DNA from: Rhodococcus sp. BP22
GTDB lineage: Bacteria; Actinomycetota; Actinomycetes; Mycobacteriales; Mycobacteriaceae
Assembly (NCBI RefSeq): GCF_014281965.1
Contig: NZ_JACFTB010000002.1
Coordinates: forward strand, 1-64,000
Direction of reading: 5' to 3'
DNA: 64,000 bases
Made by a program: the position numbers and the translations under genes. Below are positions 8,020-16,063 of this stretch, piece by piece. Every line of letters starts with the position of its first letter. Position 1 is the stretch's first letter. The notes beneath the pieces are model-generated. The model searched no databases. It worked only from the letters and a program-made list of their open reading frames with translations, and was not told the origin of the DNA.

Positions 8020-9162
8020 TCACAGCTTTGCCTTGCGTGAGCCGCCGGTGGCCTTCTGCGCCTTTTCGCCGACAATGTTGAACGAGAACACTGTCAAAAA
8101 CAGGAACATGCCCGGGACCAGTACGACGAACGCGTGCTTCTCGAACACCCCGCCCTGGCCCTCGGCGATCATGTTTCCCCACGTCGGGATCGGCGGCTGG
8201 ATGCCGAGGCCCAAGAAGCTCAGCGATGCCTCGGCGACAATCATCACCGAGATCATCACCATGCCGAGCGAGGCCAGCGGCAGCGCCACGTTCGGCGCCA
8301 GCTCGCGCACCATCACCCGCCAGCGGCTTGCGCCCATCGCGCGGGCCGCGAGGACGAATTCACGTTGAGCGAATGTCAACGTGTTCGCCCGCGCTATTCG
8401 AATCATCGACGGCACCGCAAGCACCGCCAGTGCCATCGCGATGTTGCGCAGGTTCGGTTTGAGCACCGACGCCAACGCGATCAGCAGGATCAATGCGGGT
8501 ACTGCGAGCAGCGAGTTCGTCAAGATCCCGACGATCGAGTCGACTTTCCCGCCGAAGTAGCCGGCGAGGATGCCGATCGCGCCCCCGATGATGATGCCGA
8601 TCAGCACAGCGCCGACCGCGACCACGAGCGAGGACCGTGCACCGTAAATGGACCTCGCAAGCAGGTCCAGGCCGAAGTTGTTCGTCCCCAGCGGGTGGCT
8701 GGAGAACAGATCCGGCGGGGCGTAGCCCTTGGATCCGAGAGTCTTGCTGGTGTCCTGGTGCTCAGCAAACGGCAACAGCGGCGCGATGATTGCTACGCCG
8801 ATGATCAATGCCAGCCACACGCACGAGATCACGAACGTCAGATCGAAGTCCGGGCCGAAACGGGCCAGCCCGATCCGACGGACGCCCATGTAGATACCCA
8901 TCAGGCCGATGATGCCGACCACGATGCGCACAGCCATCACGACCGGGCCCGCGCCCAGCGCGAAACCGAACGCGATCACGCCGATCGCCAGCAGAATTCC
9001 GCCGCGTACGTACAGGTTTCGACGTCCGTCCTTGCCGTCGGCGGCGGCCGCGACAGCGGGGTCCTTCACGACCGGATCGGTGACGATCACCGCGGCGCCC
9101 TGTGCCATCGCGGGGATGGCCTGATCGGGGTCGTTGAGGTCGGGGTGGGAGATATTAGACAT
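8020..9162 (-). CDS. peptide ABC transporter permease (DppC type)
   Basis: 380 residues from ATG 9162, which overlaps the upstream permease stop in ATGTCTAA; an alternative start at 9195 would add 11 residues. The N-terminus (about 65 residues, Asp/Ala-rich) is cytoplasmic. It is followed by hydrophobic segments near 70-105 and 125-145, then the permease core with five to six membrane spans. Family marks are the PLGTNNFGLDLLARSIYGARSS block and the EAA loop RAMGASRWRVMVRELAPNV that docks on the ATPases. Two extra membrane spans before the core make it longer than the usual 280-300 residue DppC. Confidence 0.92.
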   Translation of the reverse strand: MSNISHPDLNDPDQAIPAMAQGAAVIVTDPVVKDPAVAAAADGKDGRRNLYVRGGILLAIGVIAFGFALGAGPVVMAVRIVVGIIGLMGIYMGVRRIGLARFGPDFDLTFVISCVWLALIIGVAIIAPLLPFAEHQDTSKTLGSKGYAPPDLFSSHPLGTNNFGLDLLARSIYGARSSLVVAVGAVLIGIIIGGAIGILAGYFGGKVDSIVGILTNSLLAVPALILLIALASVLKPNLRNIAMALAVLAVPSMIRIARANTLTFAQREFVLAARAMGASRWRVMVRELAPNVALPLASLGMVMISVMIVAEASLSFLGLGIQPPIPTWGNMIAEGQGGVFEKHAFVVLVPGMFLFLTVFSFNIVGEKAQKATGGSRKAKL

Positions 9163-10111
9163 GGGCTCGTCGGCTCCTCGGGTCGAGGTATCCATAGGAG
9201 ATATCGATGATGCCGTTAGCCACCACGTAGATGAACGCGATCACCAGTACCGCTCCCTGCACCATCGGCATATCGCCCTGCTGGGCGGCGCGCACGATCA
9301 GCGAACCCATCCCCGGCAGCGAGAACAGCGTCTCGATGATGACGGTGGAGCCGATCATCGAGCCCAGCACCAGGCCGAGCATCGTGATCAGGGAGAACGA
9401 GGAGGGACGGAACGCATCGGAGATCAGCAACCTCAGGTTCGAGGTGCCCTTCGCCTTGGATACCAGGATGAAGTTCTCTTGCAGGGTCGTGATCAGGTCG
9501 CTGCGCAAGATGCGCAGGAACATCGCCATTTCCAGGAGGCTGATCGTGACCGCCGGCAGGATCGCGTGGTACAGGTTGTCGGAAAGTCCCCCCTCGGACA
9601 CACGCACCCACTGGGAGCGCGGGAACCAGCCGAGGGTGTTGACGAACAGCATGATCAGCAGCAGGCCGGACAGGAACGATGGGATCGACAAGACGCCGAA
9701 TGTGGTTGCACTGATGACACGGTCGACAAGGCCGCCGCTGTGGCGCGCGGACCACATTGCCAACGGAATCGATACCACCAGTGCGATAACCATCCCCATG
9801 ACAGCCAACTGCACACTCACCGGCAGCGCTGCGACGATGCGCTCCATCACGTCCGACTGCGGCGGAACCAGCGAACGGCCCAGATCGCCCTGCAGAGCGG
9901 ACGAGAGCCAATCCCAGTAGCGGCTCAAGAACGGATCGTCCAAGCCCATATCGAGACGCGCCTGGGCGTACTCCTCAGGGGTACGACCCTCGCCTAGTGC
10001 CGCCACCGACGGGTCACCGGGTATCAGCGACACAAGTCCGAACGTGCCGAGGCTGACGACGAACAGCACAGCAATCAGCTCGCCAATTTTTTTGAACACA
10101 ACCTTGGTCAT
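9155..10111 (-). CDS. peptide ABC transporter permease (DppB type)
   Basis: 318 residues, ATG 10111, with a G-rich ribosome site about ten bases upstream. It has an N-terminal membrane segment (LIAVLFVVSLGTFGLVSLIPGDP), the ARLDMGLDDPFLSRYWDWL region typical of DppB/OppB, then five more membrane spans and an EAA-type loop (SKAKGTSNLRLLISDAFRPS). It is the first gene of the operon dppB-dppC-dppD-dppF-binding protein. The start region has a near-consensus CRP site (10279-10294), so import may respond to cAMP-Crp. Confidence 0.93.
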   Translation of the reverse strand: MTKVVFKKIGELIAVLFVVSLGTFGLVSLIPGDPSVAALGEGRTPEEYAQARLDMGLDDPFLSRYWDWLSSALQGDLGRSLVPPQSDVMERIVAALPVSVQLAVMGMVIALVVSIPLAMWSARHSGGLVDRVISATTFGVLSIPSFLSGLLLIMLFVNTLGWFPRSQWVRVSEGGLSDNLYHAILPAVTISLLEMAMFLRILRSDLITTLQENFILVSKAKGTSNLRLLISDAFRPSSFSLITMLGLVLGSMIGSTVIIETLFSLPGMGSLIVRAAQQGDMPMVQGAVLVIAFIYVVANGIIDISYGYLDPRSRRAHV

Positions 10112-10714
10112 TGCTGGCGTTGCCCCCTTTCTCTGTTCATCCGTTCATCCTCACTTCGATACGTTTGCTCAGCTGGCCGCGCTTGCGGCCACAAAGTCTT
10201 GGGTGGGTATTCGCCGGCACCGAGTTGGTACAGCGCCGAGCCGTGGAACGACAGCATTCACTGTTCCGTGCGTCTCATTATGACTGCTGTCACACATCAC
10301 GAAGGCTCAGTCTCACTGTTCGAGACTGCCCACGATCGGTTAGGTCACGAGGGGAACCGAGTCAAGCCAGCGGTCGTCGCCAGGAACATAACGAAGGCGT
10401 CATCCGGCCACCGAAAGCATTCATCGCCAGGTTTTTGCCCGTGTTGGCAGGGACTCTGTCAGTGGAACTGAGCGTGGCCGATCATCGACTATCCCAGGGC
10501 CTTCCTCGAGTAGTCATCTTTTGGCAGCCGCGCAACCGGGTCTGATCGTGGTGGCCGGTGGTCGTAGTGCCTTCGACCCCACTAGTTCCCCCGCCACGGA
10601 GCGACGCCAATGAACTGGACGGCTCTGTACCGATAGCCCTGACGAGAGCGTTCGTACTGCTACGCTGACGCGGCCCTGGGGAGGGCGCGACGGGACTTGC
10701 CGGGGGGAATGCCG
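10112..10714. other. divergent promoter region, no gene seen
   Basis: About 600 bases between the minus-strand transporter operon and the plus-strand ESX-associated module. Several frames are open, the longest on the plus strand at 10111-10545, but none shows recognisable motifs or a convincing ribosome site. It holds the CRP-like site at 10279-10294 and presumably both promoters. Confidence 0.5.
10279..10294. promoter_or_regulatory. near-consensus CRP site before the peptide transporter operon
   Basis: TATGA-CTGCTG-TCACA matches TGTGA-N6-TCACA at nine of ten defined positions. It lies 168 bases upstream of the first permease start at 10111. The window itself encodes the likely regulator (crp, 35533). 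Its distance from the core promoter is unknown, so activation and repression are both possible. Confidence 0.5.
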
Positions 10715-11014
10715 ATGTTGAAAGTCGATCTCGACGCACTGCGGGCATTGGGAATGGCGCTGACAGCTACCGCCGATTCGGTGGGGTCGTTGGATCCGGT
10801 AGCTCCCATTGCGGCCGCGGCCGATGCGATGCCCAACTCGGCGTTCGGCGCTGTTGCCAGGTCCGCTGCGATTCCGACCCTCGCCGCCTATCGCGGAGTG
10901 TCGGTACACATTCGAGAAATGTCGTCCGCATCGTTGGTCTCGGCGGACAGCTACGAAGACACCGACCGAGCTTTTCGTGATCAGCTCATGCGTCTGAACG
11001 CCGATCGTCGATGA
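10715..11014 (+). CDS. ESX-associated small helical protein (EspC/WXG100-like)
   Basis: 99 residues. The ATG at 10715 is preferred over 10709 because GGGGGG then lies seven bases upstream. The protein begins MLKVDLDALRALGMAL, the pattern of the EspC/DUF2580 and WXG100-like families secreted by or associated with type VII (ESX) systems. It is predicted to be a helical hairpin with Ala/Ser-rich helices and a charged tail (DRAFRDQLMRLNADRR). It has no signal peptide. Its stop overlaps the next start (ATGA), so the pair is coupled, as expected if it is the partner of the helical domain of the next protein. No ESX core genes are in the window. Confidence 0.75.
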   Translation: MLKVDLDALRALGMALTATADSVGSLDPVAPIAAAADAMPNSAFGAVARSAAIPTLAAYRGVSVHIREMSSASLVSADSYEDTDRAFRDQLMRLNADRR

Positions 11015-12735
11015 GTGCGACGGTCTCGCAGGTTCGCGGATGGAATCCGATTGCACTAATCGATGTCGCCTCCAGTCTTGCAGCGGTGAACGCAGAATTC
11101 GACGACTTGGTCAGCGCCGTCGGCCGAGCCACGAGGGATGGACTGAGCCAGTGGGAAGGGGACGTGGCAACAGCCGCATCTGCTCGATCTTTGGCTGATC
11201 GGCTGGCCGCGACCCATCTCGTCACCGCTGTAGACGATGAAGCAGACGAGTTCGGCAAAGCGGCAGGGCAACTGACCGAGGTGCGGACGTCGACGCTTGC
11301 CGCAGTCGATGCTGCGACTGCCGGCGGATTCGCAGTCGCCGATGCGGGTTCGGTAACCGCCCCCATCTGCTCGACCGGTGACATCGTCACAGACCTGTTG
11401 TTGCAAACCAGTTTCGATGAACAAGCGCGCGGCCACGAGGCCACAGTGCGAGGTCTGTTGAACAGTGCAGCCGACGTCGACCGAATGTGTGCGGGCTCGC
11501 TGCAGCGCGCGATCGATGCCGTTGCAGACATCTCCGACTCGCCCGGTGCGCCGGACGACTACAGCGACCGTGTCCGAGACATACTCGACGGCAATGCTTT
11601 TCTACCGGATGATCCTCGAGAGCTCGCTCAGTTCTGGGACGGCTTGACGCCGGCCGAGAAAGACGGTGTAGCGGCCTGGGACCCCACTATCGGAAACCGG
11701 GACGGATTGCCGGCGGTAGACAAGACGCGCCTGAACGAGGACTTGCTGGTACCGATCACTGCGGCAGCGGAAAATGATCTCGCCGCTATCGAAGCTCGTC
11801 ATCCTGATTGGGCCAGAGGTGAGAACGTGCCGCCGACCGAAGGCCTTCTCGACGACGAACAGCAGGCTATTCGCAAAGACTGGGAGAGCTGGACGGACGA
11901 ACGCGAGGAGGCGTCCGGTGCGGTGGCGGGTCTTCACGAAGTGCGCAACCAGCTCGAAGGCGACGGCAGAGTTCCGACATTCTTGATGAATATCGATGAC
12001 CAGGGCCGAGGCGTGATCGCGCTCAACAATCCGGACACCGCGCACAACGTTGCGACGTATGTTCCGGGGACGGGCACCGAGTTGTCGAAGATGGGCGGGG
12101 ACATGACGCGGGCCGACCACATACTGATCGAGGCCAATAAAGTGTCGCCGGGAAGCAAAAACTCGGTGGTCATGTGGATGGGGTACGACGCTCCGCCGGA
12201 CCTTGCCGACGCCGCGCGCACAACGTACGCCGACGCCGGGGCTCCCAGGCTGGACAGTTTCCAGGACGGTCTGCGCGCCGCGCACGACGGCCCTGCCTCG
12301 CACAACACCGTCATCGGTCACAGCTACGGCAGCACTGTCGTCGGCCACGCGATGAGCGAAGCCGGCTCGCTCGATGTCGACAGAGCCGTGTTCGCAGGGA
12401 GCCCCGGAGTAGGGGTCACCAGGGTCGGCGAGCTTGCGCTCGACGGGGTAGCTCCAGATCAGATGGTCGATCACGTGTTCGCCACCGCTGCCCCTGCCGA
12501 CCCGGTGACGTGGATCGGGGTGATAGCGCCGGAAGTAGCCCACGGCGCAGATCCGACCGGGGACGTATTCGGAGCGACTGTCTTCGAGAGCGCGCCGGGC
12601 AACAACTCGATCAACGTACCGGTACTCGGTGATGTCGGACTCGACTTCGCCTCGCACAGTGGCTACTTCGAGCCAGGCACACCTTCGCTGCGATCAATGG
12701 CAGAGATCATTACGAATACAGGAAATAGAGAATGA
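11011..12735 (+). CDS. helical N-terminal domain fused to DUF1023-type alpha/beta hydrolase
   Basis: 574 residues, ATG 11011 overlapping the preceding stop. Residues 1-180 are Ala-rich helices resembling an ESX/WXG-type targeting domain (LSQWEGDVATAASARSLADR). Residues 185-330 form an acidic linker. From about 330 comes an alpha/beta hydrolase of the DUF1023 family with the nucleophile elbow GHSYGST at about 436 and a downstream FAGSPGVGV strand. The predicted serine esterase or lipase has no classical signal peptide, so ESX-type export with the EspC-like partner is the natural inference. It is followed with a four-base overlap by a lipoprotein gene. This order (helical partner, effector-like enzyme, lipoprotein) resembles type VII lipase effector loci. 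A housekeeping envelope role is equally possible. Confidence 0.8.
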   Translation: MSATVSQVRGWNPIALIDVASSLAAVNAEFDDLVSAVGRATRDGLSQWEGDVATAASARSLADRLAATHLVTAVDDEADEFGKAAGQLTEVRTSTLAAVDAATAGGFAVADAGSVTAPICSTGDIVTDLLLQTSFDEQARGHEATVRGLLNSAADVDRMCAGSLQRAIDAVADISDSPGAPDDYSDRVRDILDGNAFLPDDPRELAQFWDGLTPAEKDGVAAWDPTIGNRDGLPAVDKTRLNEDLLVPITAAAENDLAAIEARHPDWARGENVPPTEGLLDDEQQAIRKDWESWTDEREEASGAVAGLHEVRNQLEGDGRVPTFLMNIDDQGRGVIALNNPDTAHNVATYVPGTGTELSKMGGDMTRADHILIEANKVSPGSKNSVVMWMGYDAPPDLADAARTTYADAGAPRLDSFQDGLRAAHDGPASHNTVIGHSYGSTVVGHAMSEAGSLDVDRAVFAGSPGVGVTRVGELALDGVAPDQMVDHVFATAAPADPVTWIGVIAPEVAHGADPTGDVFGATVFESAPGNNSINVPVLGDVGLDFASHSGYFEPGTPSLRSMAEIITNTGNRE

Positions 12736-13298
12736 CTGTTCGGACCGTCCGAGCCAATCCCAGAACATCCCTCGCGACCGTACTGACCTGTGTTCTTCTC
12801 ACAGTCGGGTGCTCGCAGAACGGAGCAGATGACGTGGATAGCGCACTGACGCAGGAGCAAGCACAGAATCGAACCGTCGAAGTGCTGGGGCGCTCGCTCT
12901 CGGTATTGCCGACCGGGACGCGGTTCGATGTCGAGAATCCGACTTATCCTCAGTCGAGTCTCCCCACAGGAGGATTCGGACCCTGCTACGACGACAACAC
13001 CATCGTCGACGGGCCGCATCAATTCAGTGCCGGTTACTGGGCGGTCGGTGACGGGGCGCATCGAGACAATCTGGACCTACTGTTGGCCAGCTGGGGTGAG
13101 TGGGGCTGGACAGTCGACGACGACAGCAAAGACGGTGGGAAGTCGGCGAGAGCAACGACGCCGGATGGGTATCGAATTGCTGCCGAGCTCGGCACGCCCG
13201 AAGCTCTGAGCGTAGTGGGGGTGTCGCCGTGCTTCGAGATCGAGCCCGGGCGGACCCCTCCGCGCGCTGCTGCTCCGCTGGTGATCGAACAACGATGA
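12732..13298 (+). CDS. lipoprotein of unknown function, possible partner of the hydrolase
   Basis: 188 residues, ATG 12732 overlapping the hydrolase stop in ATGA. The signal peptide ends in the lipobox LLTVGC with the modified cysteine at residue 27. The mature part is acidic and has two cysteines in FGPCYDD and SPCFEIEPG that could form a disulfide. A central segment (LLLASWGEWGWTVDDDS) recalls small actinobacterial lipoproteins found beside DUF1023 hydrolases. I do not recognise a named family. Its position makes it a candidate immunity or chaperone protein for the upstream hydrolase; that is inference from gene order only. Confidence 0.75.
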   Translation: MTVRTVRANPRTSLATVLTCVLLTVGCSQNGADDVDSALTQEQAQNRTVEVLGRSLSVLPTGTRFDVENPTYPQSSLPTGGFGPCYDDNTIVDGPHQFSAGYWAVGDGAHRDNLDLLLASWGEWGWTVDDDSKDGGKSARATTPDGYRIAAELGTPEALSVVGVSPCFEIEPGRTPPRAAAPLVIEQR

Positions 13299-13678
13299 CC
13301 AGCCGGTCCGACGCGGACGTCGAAGAACTCACGGTCAAAGCCGCTCGAGTTCATCGATCCCTGCTGAAGATACGAGGTAGGGCCACATCGAGTGACGGCG
13401 ACGTGACGATCGAAGTCTCCATCGATGGTCGAATCACCAAGATGGTTGTTTCACAATGGTTCTCGCGGACCAGTCCGGATGCCACCGCAGCAGCGATCGC
13501 CCGCACCCACAGCGAAGCACTGGCCGACGCGGAAGCTGCGGCAGCGGAAGTCCGGCGGGAACTCACCGAAGACTATCGCGTGGCCAGAATTGTGGATCGA
13601 GTAGCGGCGAAACGACCGTCGCACCATGCCGACAACAACCAGACCGATGACCGAAAGTCCATCTACGACAAGTGGTAA
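13295..13678 (+). CDS. YbaB/EbfC-like protein of an ESX-associated cluster
   Basis: 127 residues from ATG 13295, again overlapping the previous stop (ATGA); the frame is open back to 13100 but only in the shadow of the lipoprotein gene. It contains a YbaB-like beta strand core (SSDGDVTIEVSIDGRITKMVVS) followed by a long helix (AIARTHSEALADAEAAAAEVRREL). Similar proteins (EspL-like) are encoded in ESX loci. It has no signal peptide and a polar C-terminal tail. It is the last gene of the four-gene module. Whether it binds DNA, as YbaB does, or acts as a chaperone cannot be judged here. Confidence 0.75.
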   Translation: MTSRSDADVEELTVKAARVHRSLLKIRGRATSSDGDVTIEVSIDGRITKMVVSQWFSRTSPDATAAAIARTHSEALADAEAAAAEVRRELTEDYRVARIVDRVAAKRPSHHADNNQTDDRKSIYDKW

Positions 13679-13748
13679 CGAGAGCTGCTCTCGTGAATCC
13701 AACGGGCCATTCCCTGACGCCTGACGCGAGGCCGTGTCGCACGTACCT

Positions 13749-14096
13749 TCACGCCGGCCCCGCCCGCGCCGACGCGACCGCGTCGGCGATCCCGAATCGC
13801 CCGAGCGGCAGGGTGATCGTCACGGTGACCACGACATCCCAGCCTTCCACGACGCAGTCCGTCACCTCGCCCTTCGAGCGGCCTACGATCTCTCGCGCCG
13901 CCGCACACGCATCCCCGACGCCTCCGCTCAACTCCCCTGCTGCCGCGAGAGCAGACAGGTCCGCAGCCGACTGTGCCTGATGCCGGGCACCGACCGCCGC
14001 GCCGACGTGAACGATTGCCACCACGAGCACCAGCAATGCGGCCAGTGCAGCTGCAGCAAGAACCGTCACACTGCCTTCCTCGCTGGACACCGTCAT
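13749..14096 (-). CDS. Rv3654c-like TadE-type membrane protein
   Basis: 115 residues. The start (SSEEGSVTVLAAAALAALLVLVV) is a pseudopilin/TadE-like head with one membrane segment. The rest is a small extracytoplasmic domain with two cysteines (DAC, TDCVV). The start ATG 14096 overlaps the upstream stop by four bases. It is the last gene of the minus-strand Tad-like cluster and corresponds in position to Rv3654c. It is probably a minor pilin or pseudopilin anchored in the membrane. No cleavage enzyme is encoded nearby. Confidence 0.75.
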   Translation of the reverse strand: MTVSSEEGSVTVLAAAALAALLVLVVAIVHVGAAVGARHQAQSAADLSALAAAGELSGGVGDACAAAREIVGRSKGEVTDCVVEGWDVVVTVTITLPLGRFGIADAVASARAGPA

Positions 14097-14395
14097 TCCA
14101 CAGCGTCCGGTTCGATCGCGGCGACCGCTTCGGCACCGACCGTCAGACCCGGCAACGGAGTATTGGACTGCACTCGAGCTGTCACGAATCCGTCGTGCTC
14201 GGTGACGGTGATCTGCGCCCCTTCCGGCGCCACCGCCTGGGCGACCGATACCGCATCACCCCTGGCCGCCAATCGCGCTGCCTCCCGCGCCGCATCAACA
14301 CACCGGACATGCATCGACACAGCAAGTATCGCTCCAATACAGGTCACGACGACCGCGACGATGGACGCGATGGCAATAGCCGCCTCCACCGTCAC
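14093..14395 (-). CDS. TadE-family minor pilin-like protein (Rv3655c-like)
   Basis: About 100 residues when started at GTG 14395, where the conserved TVEAAIAIAS head begins; the frame is open far upstream (to 14797) through non-coding-looking sequence, so the start is uncertain. One membrane segment (IVAVVVTCIGAILAVSMHV) is followed by the TadE-type DAAREAARLAARGD motif and a small beta domain. It overlaps the next gene by four bases. It is the second pseudopilin of the cluster. Confidence 0.75.
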   Translation of the reverse strand: MTVEAAIAIASIVAVVVTCIGAILAVSMHVRCVDAAREAARLAARGDAVSVAQAVAPEGAQITVTEHDGFVTARVQSNTPLPGLTVGAEAVAAIEPDAVE

Positions 14396-14409
14396 GGCGC
14401 CATCGTCGG

Positions 14410-14619
14410 CTACACAGCTGTCTTGAGGGCCCGGTCGATGATTCCGGTCAACGAGTTCACGATCGAATCGCCCGTCACCACTGTGTAGAGAATCGCTCCG
14501 AACGCCGCAGCGGCGATCGTGCCAATTGCGTACTCCGCCGTCGACATTCCATCGTCGCCTGCCGCGGCCAAGATCAATCTCGTCTGAAACTCTCGAACCA
14601 TCCTGTGCACCATGCCCAT
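14410..14619 (-). CDS. Flp-pilin-like small protein (DUF4244, Rv3656c-like)
   Basis: 69 residues. A short basic leader ends in GDDGMSTAEYAIG, close to the Flp prepilin pattern of glycine, then a hydrophobic head with glutamate at position 5-6 and an adjacent tyrosine. A single hydrophobic segment (TIAAAAFGAILYTVV) follows. It is the likely major pilin or pseudopilin of the cluster. The TadE gene follows within 15 bases. Confidence 0.8.
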   Translation of the reverse strand: MGMVHRMVREFQTRLILAAAGDDGMSTAEYAIGTIAAAAFGAILYTVVTGDSIVNSLTGIIDRALKTAV

Positions 14620-14693
14620 TCCCTCCCTCGACCTCCGAGACGGCGGTTCCGCCTCGGAATTCTCTGTGTCTCGTCACAGCGATCCTTGGGTGC

Positions 14694-15266
14694 TCACAGC
14701 AGTCCCCCACCCAGTACGTTCCCGGCGAGTCCGATGACGACGGGAACGATCCCGAGGCACACGAACGCCGGTAGAAAGCACAGGCCGAGCGGCCCACTGA
14801 TCAACACCCCTGCACGTTCGGCCGCGGCTGCCGAGGAATCCTCGGTCTGTGCACGCTGCGCCTCGGCAAGCTCGGAAATGCCCTGCGCCAACGACGCTCC
14901 CGATCTCGCCGATCGCCGCGCCATTCGCGCCAGCGACTCGATGTCGGGCCTGGCTGCTACTGGCTCCCACGCGGCAGCGGGGTCCGCGCCCAGCGCGAGT
15001 AGGTCTGCGGTGGTCCGCAATGCCCGGGCGAAGGGCTCGTTCGTCGACTCGGAAACTGCGGCTGCTGCGATACCCACCGGAAGCCCGCCGCGCAAGCATG
15101 CAGCCAACAGATCGAACGTGGTCGCAACCGAATGCGGATCGGCGCTGTCGGTGCCGTCTCCGCTCTTCTCCTCCAGAGGCTCCTTGGACGCGATACGAGA
15201 GACGTACGAGGGAGCTGTTGGGATCACGACGAGAGATGCCGCCGCGCACACCGCCGCCACCCACAT
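14694..15266 (-). CDS. type II secretion F-domain protein (TadC-like, Rv3657c)
   Basis: 190 residues from ATG 15266, whose A is shared with the upstream stop (TGATG). An N-terminal membrane segment (VAAVCAAASLVVIPTAPS), a T2SS-F domain (FDLLAACLRGGLPVGIAAAAV, then LARMARRSARSGASLAQGISELAE) and two C-terminal membrane segments are visible. It is about half the size of classical TadC, as is usual for the mycobacterial versions. With the TadB-like protein it forms the inner-membrane platform on which the ATPase acts. Confidence 0.85.
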   Translation of the reverse strand: MWVAAVCAAASLVVIPTAPSYVSRIASKEPLEEKSGDGTDSADPHSVATTFDLLAACLRGGLPVGIAAAAVSESTNEPFARALRTTADLLALGADPAAAWEPVAARPDIESLARMARRSARSGASLAQGISELAEAQRAQTEDSSAAAAERAGVLISGPLGLCFLPAFVCLGIVPVVIGLAGNVLGGGLL

Positions 15267-16063
15267 CACCGGCACACCTTTTCGGTGATCGCATCGGTCC
15301 ACATCAGCCCGGCGCACGCCAACATCGAGCCGAGCACCAGAAGGACTCCGCCCAGGCCGCCGCCGAACAGCACACCGATCGGGGACGCCCCCATGAATTG
15401 ACCAAGGATGACCCCGAGGACCGGCAGACCCGACAACACCGTTCCCGTCGCACGGGCACCCGCCAGACCCGCCTCGGTTCGATCGCGAAATCGACTCCTG
15501 CCCAAAAGGTCCTGCCGCGCTGCGCCGAGCAGGTCGGCAAGTCCCAATCCGCGGGTGTCCGCGATGTCCCAGGCTGCGGACAGTCGCGAAAGTTCCACGC
15601 GGACCGGCGAATCCTCGACAAGCAAGCCCGCACTCGCATCACCACCCAGACGCGCACGCCCAGCTGCGGTTCCGAACGCTTGAGCCACGCTTCCACTGCA
15701 ATCGGCAGCAGCACTCGCACAGGCCAGCGCCGGATGTGAGCCGACTCGGAGCTCACCGATGACGACGTCGAGTCCAGCGATGAGCGAGTCGAGTTCTCTG
15801 CGATGCGATCTGCGCCGTTGAGCCTTCTTCCTCCGGCGGGCCACCGTTGCGCCGACGACAATGGCTGCGCAGAGCGCATGCAGGCCACCCGCCACCACGG
15901 CAAGGACGAGTCCCATCGCTAGTGTCGACGCGAGACCCAGTGCCCGAGAGCGTGTTCGATCCACACGGGCAGCTTTGCCAATCAGCAACGAAGGCACTCG
16001 CACTCGTGGGCGCGGTAGCACCATAAGTGCTGCCGCACAGAAGAGAACACCCAGCACGGTCAC
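15266..16063 (-). CDS. type II secretion F-domain protein (TadB-like, Rv3658c)
   Basis: 265 residues from GTG 16063, which overlaps the ATPase stop in GTGA; a longer frame to 16138 lies inside the ATPase gene. Membrane segments are near residues 1-20, 50-80 and in the last 60. The T2SS-F domain contains LIAGLDVVIGELRVGSHPALA and the TRGLGLADLLGAARQDLLG segment. It is coupled to genes on both sides and is probably part of the membrane platform of the Tad-like machine. Confidence 0.85.
   Translation of the reverse strand: MTVLGVLFCAAALMVLPRPRVRVPSLLIGKAARVDRTRSRALGLASTLAMGLVLAVVAGGLHALCAAIVVGATVARRRKKAQRRRSHRRELDSLIAGLDVVIGELRVGSHPALACASAAADCSGSVAQAFGTAAGRARLGGDASAGLLVEDSPVRVELSRLSAAWDIADTRGLGLADLLGAARQDLLGRSRFRDRTEAGLAGARATGTVLSGLPVLGVILGQFMGASPIGVLFGGGLGGVLLVLGSMLACAGLMWTDAITEKVCR

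Noticed and set aside
8134..9210. 358-codon plus-strand frame opposite the permease gene
   Set aside because: Asp/His/Arg-rich composition typical of the antisense of a high-GC membrane protein gene; the minus-strand permease explains it.
10111..10545. 144-codon plus-strand frame in the divergent promoter region
   Set aside because: No domain, no ribosome site and it covers the CRP-like site and both promoters.
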